This document shows positions 5,514-12,597 of a stretch of DNA of 15,973 nt, piece by piece. The DNA is from CAYLLN01 sp036496265 (GTDB taxonomy: Bacteria > Planctomycetota > Planctomycetia > Pirellulales > Pirellulaceae): assembly GCA_036496265.1 (NCBI GenBank), contig DASXLL010000211.1, forward strand, positions 1-15,973, in the 5' to 3' direction. The notes under the pieces were generated by a model, which was given only the letters and a program-made list of their open reading frames with translations, ran no database searches and was not told where the DNA came from. Position numbers and translations under genes: made by a program. Position 1 is the stretch's first letter, and each line of letters begins with the position of its first letter.

Positions 5514-7720
5514 AAAGTGCGGCACGCAGCGCGCCAGGCGCGCTGCCAAAGCGGCTGATAGCCGGCATGAATGCGAGCCACGCCGGTTGCGCCGACGACG
5601 ATTTGGCTGCTGGGATCGTCGAGCGGAATGTTGGCTTGATAGACGACAGAGAGCGGTCGTTCGACGCCTGACCGATCGGTACGCGTCGCCATTTCTCCGC
5701 CGGCCTTGGCGGCAAGTCGCGATGAGGCAGCTTCCATATTCTGTTGCGCGATGTGATCGAGGAGACCGGTGAGTCGCTGGCCGGGTTGTGAATTAAGGAG
5801 CAGGACCACCGTTTGCCCGGGATGCACGAACTCGAGGTCATCCTGGTCAATGGCAACAATCGCTTCGAGGTGGCCGGGCTCCGCGATGCGGCACAGCAGC
5901 GTGCTGGATTCGAGATACGCTCCCACGTTTCGCGGCTCAAGTGGCCGGCCGGACCAGCTCGCCAGTCGCAAACGGGTCCGTTCTTCGGCCGGCTTGGACG
6001 TGGCGGGAACGATGATGCCCGTTGCCGGGGCGCGAATGACCAGCTTGGCAAGGTCTTCCTTAAGACGGCGGATTTGCTTATTCAGCGCCGCGAGGGCTTC
6101 TTCGGTGTGCGAAAGTTCGAGCAAAGCATCCGCGTCGGAATGTGCCCGTTGGCGAATGCTCTCAATGCGGGCTTCCAGGTCCCCGCGCTGGGCTGTTAGC
6201 TTTTGAAGGGTCAGTAGCGCTTCGCAATCGGCCAGTTCCGCGATCGCCTGACCGGCGTTGACGTGGCCATCCTTGAGATAGACTTTTTTCAGCTCACCGG
6301 GCAGTTCGACGTAGACGCTCGCGGCGTCTCGCGGCTGAATTTCGAACGTCGCCGCGACGTAGAACGGCAGCGGCACGATGGCGATTGCGGCCGCGGCGGC
6401 AACGATCGCCGAGAAACTGACGAGCGCACGCATTTGATTCACCTCGCGCTTGGCGGCCGGTTGGAGCAGAAATCGGAACAACTTGATGAGCGGAAGGCCG
6501 ATCAGCGAAAAGACCATCAGGCCCGCCAGAAGCTGACCGACGATTTTCAGGCCGTAGGGTTCCAAGACGCGGTAGAGGAACCAGTAAATCGAGAGGGAGA
6601 CGATCCAGGTGTAAGCCGCGGAAGCGACACTATAGGCCGCGAACAGCCATTGATGCCTCACAGGCGTGAATGGATCGGGTCGCTCACGCAGGCCGAGCAG
6701 CCAAGCCGCCAGCTTGCGCTGAATGATCGCGGCCGCTTTTTGGCGGAGGTTCGGAATTTCCAGCAGATCGGCCAGGATGTAGTAACCGTCGAATCGCATC
6801 AGCGGGTTGACGTTGAAGAGCAACGTACTCACCGAGCAGACGAACATCACGTTGAGGCAGAGGTGATTGAAGAGGCCCGGCTGGCTGGCGAACCACAGGA
6901 GCGTGCAAAGCGAAGCGAGAATCAGCTCGATGTACATGCCGGCAGCGCCGACGGCGGCGCGCCGCCATTTGCTGGGGATGAGCCAGGCGTCGCTCACATT
7001 GCAGTACAGGCAGGGCGTCAGAACGAGGAGCATGACGCCCATCTCGTGGCATTCGCCGCCAAAACGTTTGCAGGCCAGGCCGTGACCAATCTCGTGCAGA
7101 ACTTTCGTCGCTCCGAGCGTCACCGCGAGCCAAAACCAGTTGTTGGAAGCAAAGAAAGCCCGAAAACTGGGCAAGCGGAGCCAGACGGAATCGAATTCTG
7201 CGGCGACGAACGCGGCGGCGACGAGCATGAGGGTGAAGGCAAAGGCAGCGGCGAGCGGGGAGAAAATCCAGCCGGCGCGTCGGTTCAGCCAGCATAGAAA
7301 ACGGTCAGGATCGATGCCGCGGAAGCGGAGGCACAGAAAATTGCCGGCCAGCTCCAGCCATTTTTGACGGCGACGCTGGTTGTCTCGCTTCAAAAGCTCT
7401 CGGCCTTGGCCTGCCGCGTTGGCCACGAGCAGATTGGTTCGGTGCAGCATGGTCAAAAGGTGCTGCAACTGGCTGCTGGTGATTCGCTGGGGAGCAAAGC
7501 GGCGCTCGAACTCATCGCGGACAGACTGCGACGACGTTTGGCCGTCGAGCATCGAGAGGACGGCGAACTCCTCGTCCTCGAAGCGATAGTATTTCAGCGT
7601 CAGCGGGTCTTTGATCGTCCAATACTCGCGGCCTTGCCACGGTTGCCGCCGCACGACCAGATCGCGGCGCATGGTTAGCGCGATCGGCCGGTCGGCGATG
7701 GACGTGAACAGGTCATTCAT
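5498..7720 (-). CDS. PqqD-like / M50 zinc metalloprotease / HlyD-like adaptor fusion
   Basis: A 740-residue membrane protein, last gene of the three-gene operon. Residues about 20-100 resemble a PqqD-like winged-helix domain (YWTIKDPLTLKYYRF, EDEEFAVLSMLDG). Residues about 150-457 form a multi-helix M50 (site-2-type) core with the zinc motif HEIGH (209-213) inside a membrane segment and a probable third ligand Asp311 in NPLMRFDGYYIL. Residues about 460-715 form an HlyD-like periplasmic adaptor: VELPGELKKVYLKDGHVNAG half-motif, a coiled coil (about 500-560), then VIRAPATGII and a beta-rich region with FVHPGQTVVL. M50 enzymes cleave membrane-associated peptides; this variant resembles peptide-processing or export proteins. 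All metal ligands are present, so it is probably active. The start at 7720 lies 14 bases after the HlyD gene stop with no clear Shine-Dalgarno sequence. Confidence 0.9.
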   Translation of the reverse strand: MNDLFTSIADRPIALTMRRDLVVRRQPWQGREYWTIKDPLTLKYYRFEDEEFAVLSMLDGQTSSQSVRDEFERRFAPQRITSSQLQHLLTMLHRTNLLVANAAGQGRELLKRDNQRRRQKWLELAGNFLCLRFRGIDPDRFLCWLNRRAGWIFSPLAAAFAFTLMLVAAAFVAAEFDSVWLRLPSFRAFFASNNWFWLAVTLGATKVLHEIGHGLACKRFGGECHEMGVMLLVLTPCLYCNVSDAWLIPSKWRRAAVGAAGMYIELILASLCTLLWFASQPGLFNHLCLNVMFVCSVSTLLFNVNPLMRFDGYYILADLLEIPNLRQKAAAIIQRKLAAWLLGLRERPDPFTPVRHQWLFAAYSVASAAYTWIVSLSIYWFLYRVLEPYGLKIVGQLLAGLMVFSLIGLPLIKLFRFLLQPAAKREVNQMRALVSFSAIVAAAAAIAIVPLPFYVAATFEIQPRDAASVYVELPGELKKVYLKDGHVNAGQAIAELADCEALLTLQKLTAQRGDLEARIESIRQRAHSDADALLELSHTEEALAALNKQIRRLKEDLAKLVIRAPATGIIVPATSKPAEERTRLRLASWSGRPLEPRNVGAYLESSTLLCRIAEPGHLEAIVAIDQDDLEFVHPGQTVVLLLNSQPGQRLTGLLDHIAQQNMEAASSRLAAKAGGEMATRTDRSGVERPLSVVYQANIPLDDPSSQIVVGATGVARIHAGYQPLWQRAWRAACRTFYFKM

Positions 7721-7734
7721 CGTCGCGAGAGTTC

Positions 7735-8673
7735 TTAGCGGACGCGGGGGGCTTGCTGGGGCGAGGTCAGGCCAATGTTCATCGTTGCGGTCATACCGGG
7801 GCGGAGCAGCGGGCTACCGTTTTCGGTGCGGTTTTCGACTTCCGCTCGCACGCGATATTTGTCACCGGCTTGGACGAGCGGGCTGACGAAGACGACATCA
7901 CCGATGAAGCGGGCCATGCGGCCGCCGACAAGTTGCACCTCAACAGAAACTGGGCGGCCCGTGATTTCCTCCGGACCGACTTCCGTGGCGTTCAGAAAAC
8001 CTTCGACGCGGAGGCGGTCGATACGGACGACTTGCAGGACGGGCTCGCCGGCGGCGACCCATTCTCCCTTTTCGTGGAGAATGTTCACGACGACGCCGGC
8101 CAGCGGCGAGACGATTTGGCGACGGGCGACGGCGTACGTGGCTGATTTCACGGCAGCTTGATGCACATCGGCGTTCATTTTGGCAACTCGGCGTTCGAGC
8201 TTGCTGCGTTCGATTTGCAATTCGTCGCGATGCTTGGCCAGTTGCAGCTTTTGGATCTCCTGCTGCGTGACGCCGCCAGGGCTTTTGCGGTCGATCGAGA
8301 GGGCGCGTTCCAGTTCCGCGCTGGCAACGGCGAAGGCGGCTTCGGCATAGCGGACTTCGATGTCGTCTTGCGCCTTGGCCAGAGCAGCGTCGCGCTCTAG
8401 CTCGGCCGCGAGCTTGTCAATCTGCGGCTGCTGGTCGTCGATCTGAGCGATCAATTGGCCAGCGGTGACGAATTGACCTTCCGCGACGGCGACATTCATC
8501 AGCGGGCCGGCTTCTCGGGCCGGCACTTGGACGTCTTCGATGAGCGAAACGAGGCAGTGGGACAGTTTCACCTCGCGCGCCGGGGTCGGAGCAGTCTTCT
8601 GCGGCACGACCGGCGAGCTGGCGACCGGAGGCACGGCAAGGACAAGTACAGCCAGGGCAAGTGACGTGTTCAT
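7735..8673 (-). CDS. HlyD-family periplasmic adaptor protein
   Basis: A 312-residue exported adaptor. MNTSLALAVLVLAVPPVASS reads as a signal peptide. It is followed by the first biotinyl-lipoyl-like half (VPAREAGPLMNVAVAEGQFVTAGQLIAQID), a long helical hairpin (about residues 85-180, rich in A, E, K, L and Q), the second half (RQIVSPLAGVVVNILHEKGEWVAAGEPVLQV) and a beta-barrel region ending with the family signature LLRPGMTATMNIGL. Adaptors of this family usually bridge an inner-membrane pump and an outer-membrane channel, but neither is encoded nearby. ATG at 8673 is chosen because GAAGG lies about seven bases upstream and it gives a proper signal peptide. A TTG at 8712 would add 13 residues overlapping the upstream gene. 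It lies 23 bases after the GAF-HlyD gene, in the same operon. Confidence 0.9.
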   Translation of the reverse strand: MNTSLALAVLVLAVPPVASSPVVPQKTAPTPAREVKLSHCLVSLIEDVQVPAREAGPLMNVAVAEGQFVTAGQLIAQIDDQQPQIDKLAAELERDAALAKAQDDIEVRYAEAAFAVASAELERALSIDRKSPGGVTQQEIQKLQLAKHRDELQIERSKLERRVAKMNADVHQAAVKSATYAVARRQIVSPLAGVVVNILHEKGEWVAAGEPVLQVVRIDRLRVEGFLNATEVGPEEITGRPVSVEVQLVGGRMARFIGDVVFVSPLVQAGDKYRVRAEVENRTENGSPLLRPGMTATMNIGLTSPQQAPRVR

Positions 8674-8696
8674 GTAAGCCTTCGTTGCGCGGAACG

Positions 8697-10823
8697 TTAC
8701 GTCGGCAACCAAAACAGGATTTTGGATTGCACGGTTTCGATCAGGTCGCAGAACCAGGCGTAGCCAATGCTGGTGCGGCCGCAGTTGAGCTTCGCGGTGA
8801 CGGTGGTCTGGTCGTGAAGCTGCGGAAGCTGGGATTTTTCCATGGCGACGCGGACGAGGATCGTGTTGCCTTCGTCGCCGCGAACTTCAGCGGTTTGCTC
8901 CAGCTCGGCGACGGTGCCGTGGAATGTCTGGCCGGGATGGCTAGAAAGCACGAAGGTCACGTCGAGCGAATGCGCATTCGTTTGCGCTCGTTGAACGTGA
9001 TACAGGCGGCGTTCGGGGAGATAAAGTTCGAGTTCCCAAGGACCGTCGGGATTGGCGAGCGTCATCAGACCCTGACCGCGAGCGACCGGTCGCTTGATGA
9101 GCAGGTCACGAACCTTCCAGGTGACGACCTGACCGCGTTCAGGCGCGACGACAGAAAGTTGGCCCTGCTTTTCACGCAGGAGAGTCAATTCACGGTCGAT
9201 GCTTTCTGCTTCTTGCACGAGCTGCAGCCGTTCGCCGAAGAGGCGATTTTCTTCGACCGGTGACAACCGCGCCGTTCCACCTTTGTTATCGAGGAGAATT
9301 CGCTCGACCGCGGTCAGTCGCTCGTGATTCGTCGTTTGCCGGCCGAGCGCGGCGGCGAGCTGCAAATCGAGATCGGTATTCGTCATTTGGGCGAGCACGG
9401 CGCCGGATTCCACGATTTGGCCGTGCTCGACGGGGACGCTCGAAACCAGTCCGTCCAAAGGCGCAAAGATTTCGGATCGTTCCGAAGGTTGCAGTTTGCC
9501 GCGGGCTTGGATTTCAAAACTGGTCGGAATAAGCACGAGAGCGGCAATTAGGGATGCCGCCGCCGCCAGCGCAATCTTGGATTTCGCTAAGCCGCTGCCG
9601 TGAAACAGCCAAGTGACTTGGCCAAGTGCTTGCCACAGCGGCAGCAAGAATATGCCGCTGTGGTTCAATGCGTTGACGAGGGCCTGGCCGCTGTGATGCG
9701 CCACCGCGGTAGCCCGCGAGCGAAGCGTTTCGGTCGCGGCCGAATCGCGGAATTGTTCGATGATCAAAGCGCCGATAGGGTGACTTGCGGTCTTTTCCGC
9801 CTCGGACGTGCTCGGGCTCGCGTCGTTAAATTCGGCCTTCGTCGTGAGCGGCAAAACGCCAATCAGCCTCGCGTGCGAGCGATCGATATAGGTGTGAAGT
9901 GGCGCTTGAATTTGTGGCGGCAGATCATCAGAGCCGTCGCTCCAGATGGATTCACCCGTTTTGACGACGGCCATCGCCAGCTGCGAGAGCGCACGGACTT
10001 CGGATGCGCGGCGGTCAAGCGTATCGAGGCCGCTGACGGCTTCCACTTGGCATTTGCTGCCGCAGCAAATGGCGAGCGTCAAGCGGTCGCAACCGATGAC
10101 GCGGCGGCCTTCATTGACGATGGCATAGGCCGCTTCGCGGCGGTCGAGGCTCTCGTGAATCGTGGCGAGAAAACCTTCCAACTGCCGCCACAGCGAATGG
10201 GTTTCTTCCAGCTGCCGCAGCCGGCGGCCTTTGATGTAGCCGCAAGCCAGATCGCACATTTGGACGAGAAACCGCAGATAGCCGCGCTGTGCGCTCGGGG
10301 CGCCGCCCGGGCGCTGAAAAATCTCGATGAGGCCCTGGCTTTCGTCTTCGACGACGAACGGCGCAAGGACAATCAGCGATTCGGTCGGATTTCCGGGGCT
10401 GCTATCCGTGTTTTTGCCGCTGCTAGGCGGAGCAAGCAGAGCCTGCCCGCTATCAACAACGTTTTTCAGCAGCAGGCTGTGCTGCGAGCGCGACCGCGCT
10501 GACGAATCGATGCCGCTGTTCGCCAGATTGATTTGGAACTGCAGCTTCAGCTGGCCGTTTTCCGTCTTGAGCCAGACCGCCCCGCCGGTGGCGGCCATCG
10601 CCGAGACAATTCGGGCGAGAAGCCCACTGTAAAACTCGTCCGGCGAAATGTCCTGAGCCGAGAGCTTCGTGATCTCCTGCACGAGAGCGTTGATCTCGTG
10701 CTTCATCTCGGCGACGAGCTGCGGGTCGGGGCCGAGCGTTGGATTGCCATCAGCCGGGCCGTTCGCGCGCCGCGGCTGGGCGTGCGGCGGGTGGGCGGCG
10801 TTAGACGAAGTGACAGCGGCCAT
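8697..10823 (-). CDS. GAF sensor / membrane segment / HlyD-like adaptor fusion
   Basis: A 708-residue protein, first gene of the operon. After a proline-rich start (1-35) come two GAF-like regions, about 55-200 (FYSGLLARIVSAMAATGGAVWL; IVLAPFVVEDESQGLIEIFQ) and 215-385 (AYAIVNEGRRVIGCDRLTLAI; RLIGVLPL; HPIGALIIEQF). One membrane segment follows (SKIALAAAASLIAALVLIP, 415-433), then an HlyD-like adaptor: IFAPLDGLVSSVPVEHGQIV (452-471), a short coiled coil (482-552) and a barrel region with LYLPERRLYHV. The topology implies a cytoplasmic sensor coupled to a periplasmic adaptor. No kinase or output domain is visible, and the GAF ligand is unknown. ATG at 10823 is chosen because the longer open frame to 11297 runs antisense to the permease gene with composition unlike a protein. 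No clear Shine-Dalgarno sequence precedes it. Confidence 0.85.
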   Translation of the reverse strand: MAAVTSSNAAHPPHAQPRRANGPADGNPTLGPDPQLVAEMKHEINALVQEITKLSAQDISPDEFYSGLLARIVSAMAATGGAVWLKTENGQLKLQFQINLANSGIDSSARSRSQHSLLLKNVVDSGQALLAPPSSGKNTDSSPGNPTESLIVLAPFVVEDESQGLIEIFQRPGGAPSAQRGYLRFLVQMCDLACGYIKGRRLRQLEETHSLWRQLEGFLATIHESLDRREAAYAIVNEGRRVIGCDRLTLAICCGSKCQVEAVSGLDTLDRRASEVRALSQLAMAVVKTGESIWSDGSDDLPPQIQAPLHTYIDRSHARLIGVLPLTTKAEFNDASPSTSEAEKTASHPIGALIIEQFRDSAATETLRSRATAVAHHSGQALVNALNHSGIFLLPLWQALGQVTWLFHGSGLAKSKIALAAAASLIAALVLIPTSFEIQARGKLQPSERSEIFAPLDGLVSSVPVEHGQIVESGAVLAQMTNTDLDLQLAAALGRQTTNHERLTAVERILLDNKGGTARLSPVEENRLFGERLQLVQEAESIDRELTLLREKQGQLSVVAPERGQVVTWKVRDLLIKRPVARGQGLMTLANPDGPWELELYLPERRLYHVQRAQTNAHSLDVTFVLSSHPGQTFHGTVAELEQTAEVRGDEGNTILVRVAMEKSQLPQLHDQTTVTAKLNCGRTSIGYAWFCDLIETVQSKILFWLPT

Positions 10824-10944
10824 CGACTTGCTTGCTGATTGAAACGAAGCGGCGCGAAAACACTCTCCGTGGATATTCGGCAGCCGCAAGGTCCGCGCTG
10901 CGGTTAAAGACCGTACAACCGGTAGAGTTTGCGCGGATTCACAC

Positions 10945-10975
10945 GCCAGGCTCCGCTGGTCAAGCCAGCGGTGGC
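10945..10975. repeat. Palindromic hairpin, possible dispersed repeat or terminator
   Basis: The core stem CCGCTGG (10953-10959) / CCAGCGG (10965-10971) has a TCAAG loop. GCCA (10945-10948) and TGGC (10972-10975) extend the stem to 11 pairs if four bases (GGCT) bulge from the left arm. It lies just after the permease stop and before the GAF-HlyD gene. There is no T-run. From memory, similar GCCACCGCTGG/CCAGCGGTGGC palindromes recur in planctomycete intergenic DNA. Confidence 0.55.
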
Positions 10976-10993
10976 ACCCAGAAGCAAGCGTCG

Positions 10994-12343
10994 CTAGCGA
11001 TGACGGGCCTTGTAGTCGATCCAGCCGAGGAGGAGGCCGCCGGCGATAACGGCGAAAGCCCAGAGGGCTTCGAGTGAGCGGCGCTGAATGGCGTAGTTCA
11101 CGGCTGCATAGACCATTGCGCCGCTGGTGACGGCGAAGATCGTGGGGAGCGCAGGGAAGAAGGGAGTGCGGAACGCCGCGGTGGCTGTTGCGCCGCGCAA
11201 TCGCAAGAGAATGAGCGAAACGGCCACGAGGGCGATGAAACCCCAGTAGAACGGAGCGGTGAAAACCACGAGCCGCTCGAAGCCCTCCCGGCGGCAACTG
11301 CAGACGAGGGCCAGCGTGATCAACGTTTGCATCACGAGCGAGCGGAGCGGCACGCCAGTTCGCTCATTCCACTGGCCAAGCCAGCGGAGCGTTGGATGAT
11401 GTGTTCCCAGGGCATAAAAAACACGTGCGCCCGTGAAGAGCATTCCATTAACTGTGCCCAGACAGGACACAACGACGAGCAGGCTAATGGCCGTTGAGCC
11501 GAGTGTGCCCAAGCGCAGCGCGAGAACGTCAGCGGCGACGGCCTTGGACGCGGCGACGCCAGCGAGACCTAGGGCGTGGATGAAGGCGGCGTTGACGAGC
11601 AGGTAAATCGCCGTCACGACGCCGGTTCCGAGCAACAAGGCGCGAAAAATATTTCGCTCCGGATCGCGGACCTCGGCGGCGACGAACGACATGTCGGCCC
11701 AGCCGCCGTAGGCAAACATGATTTGAATCAGGGCGAGGCTGAGACTGCCCCCGAAGACGGTTGCAACTGCTGATTCGCTTGTCGCCGATGGAGTCGCCGA
11801 CAAACCGACAACAATTAAGGCCGCTAAACCGACGAGCTTCAGTCCAGTGAGAAAATTCTGCGTGGCAGTTCCAGTTCTCAGGCCAACGGCGTTCAAAATC
11901 GCAAGGACGAGGATGGCGCCGGCGGCAATCAGCGACGAGCGAGTGCCGGAAGCGTCTCGATCATTGGCAAACAGGCGCTCGGCGTAGTCGGCCATGACAA
12001 ACGCGACCGCGCCAATGTTGCCGGGCCGTACGATCCAGAATTCGGTCCAAGCGAAGGCGAAGCCGACGCTGCGACCGAGCCCTTCGGAGAGATAGACGTA
12101 AGTGCCGCCGACCTGGGGAAACGCAGTCGCCATCTCGGCATAACACATTGCGCCGATCAGCGCGACGAGGCCGCCGACAATCCATAATGCGAGCGACCAA
12201 CTTCCCGCGCCCCCCACCACGTCCGGCGCGATCCGATATACCGCCGAGCCAATGATAATGCCGACCGTGATCGAGGTCGTGTCGAGCAGAGACAGCGAGC
12301 GGCGAGGTTGAGCGGTTTCCGGCATCATGTCGCGATTCGGCAT
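10994..12343 (-). CDS. APC-family amino acid permease
   Basis: A 449-residue inner-membrane transporter with about 12 hydrophobic segments, the usual size for the amino acid-polyamine-organocation family. Helix 1 has DTTSITVGIIIGSAVYRIAPDV (21-42), equivalent to the glycine-rich substrate-binding break GxxIGSGIF in characterised members, here GIIIGSAVYR. The helix 2-3 signature is AEMATAFPQVGGTYVYLSEG (69-88). Later features include ILNAVGLRTGTATQNFLTGLKL and FAYGGWADMSFVAAEVRDPERNIFRA, the conserved loop after helix 6. The substrate is probably an amino acid or related amine; which one cannot be told. Start at 12343 (ATG) has no strong ribosome binding site; ATGs at 12328 and 12325 are alternatives. 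A 170-base gap with a hairpin separates it from the GAF-HlyD gene, so it is probably a separate unit. Confidence 0.9.
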   Translation of the reverse strand: MPNRDMMPETAQPRRSLSLLDTTSITVGIIIGSAVYRIAPDVVGGAGSWSLALWIVGGLVALIGAMCYAEMATAFPQVGGTYVYLSEGLGRSVGFAFAWTEFWIVRPGNIGAVAFVMADYAERLFANDRDASGTRSSLIAAGAILVLAILNAVGLRTGTATQNFLTGLKLVGLAALIVVGLSATPSATSESAVATVFGGSLSLALIQIMFAYGGWADMSFVAAEVRDPERNIFRALLLGTGVVTAIYLLVNAAFIHALGLAGVAASKAVAADVLALRLGTLGSTAISLLVVVSCLGTVNGMLFTGARVFYALGTHHPTLRWLGQWNERTGVPLRSLVMQTLITLALVCSCRREGFERLVVFTAPFYWGFIALVAVSLILLRLRGATATAAFRTPFFPALPTIFAVTSGAMVYAAVNYAIQRRSLEALWAFAVIAGGLLLGWIDYKARHR

Positions 12344-12597
12344 TTGCCAAGTCTATCCGGGATTCGGAGGCTTGTTTCGGCGGCTCTCCGACTTGGCCCG
12401 TACGGGCCGCAAAAACGCATTGGTTCAAAAACGCCGGTTAGGACGGTTGTGTCGATCGCAACCACAGCGGTCAACCGAGAAAACCCCAACGGGGGAGGAC
12501 CGCCCGGTCTCCCTGCGAAAATTCGCCTAACTTCAATCGCGACCTACCGTTTAGGACTCGAACGACTCGCTCCCTTGCGTCGAAATGCGGCATTGGC
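12344..12597. promoter_or_regulatory. Structured divergent intergenic region
   Basis: This region separates the divergent permease and diguanylate cyclase genes and is dense in symmetric sequence. It contains the perfect palindrome GGCCCGTACGGGCC (12395-12408); a direct repeat CAAAAACGC (12410-12418 and 12426-12434, 16-base period); a hairpin GGTTGTG/CGCAACC (12445-12451 and 12457-12463); CCCCAACGGGG (12484-12494); and a hairpin GGGAGGACC/GGTCTCCC (12493-12501 and 12506-12513, one bulged G). It probably holds both promoters and an operator or leader structure, but no clear -35/-10 pair is visible on either strand. Confidence 0.45.

Noticed and set aside
6263..7297. 344-codon open frame on the plus strand
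   Set aside because: Antisense to the M50 gene, whose HEIGH motif and helices are unambiguous; its Arg/Glu/Gly-rich translation looks like no protein family.
5498..8673. Standard type I secretion or RND efflux system
   Set aside because: Adaptors are present, but no ABC ATPase, RND pump or TolC-like gene is found on either side within the window.
9600..10502. 300-codon open frame on the plus strand
   Set aside because: Antisense to the GAF-HlyD gene; no Shine-Dalgarno sequence or domain.
10824..11297. N-terminal extension of the GAF-HlyD frame by 158 codons
   Set aside because: It overlaps the permease gene in another frame on the same strand and encodes Arg/His/Pro-rich sequence; the ATG at 10823 gives a sensible start.
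11360..11385. Second copy of the CCGCTGG palindrome
   Set aside because: Only a partial match (ACTGGCCAAGCCAGCGG) inside permease codons for LRWLGQW; explained by coding sequence.
12409..12513. Cyclic di-GMP (GEMM) riboswitch upstream of the diguanylate cyclase
   Set aside because: Stems and A-rich loops are present, but the conserved GEMM core and tetraloop-receptor arrangement are not seen.
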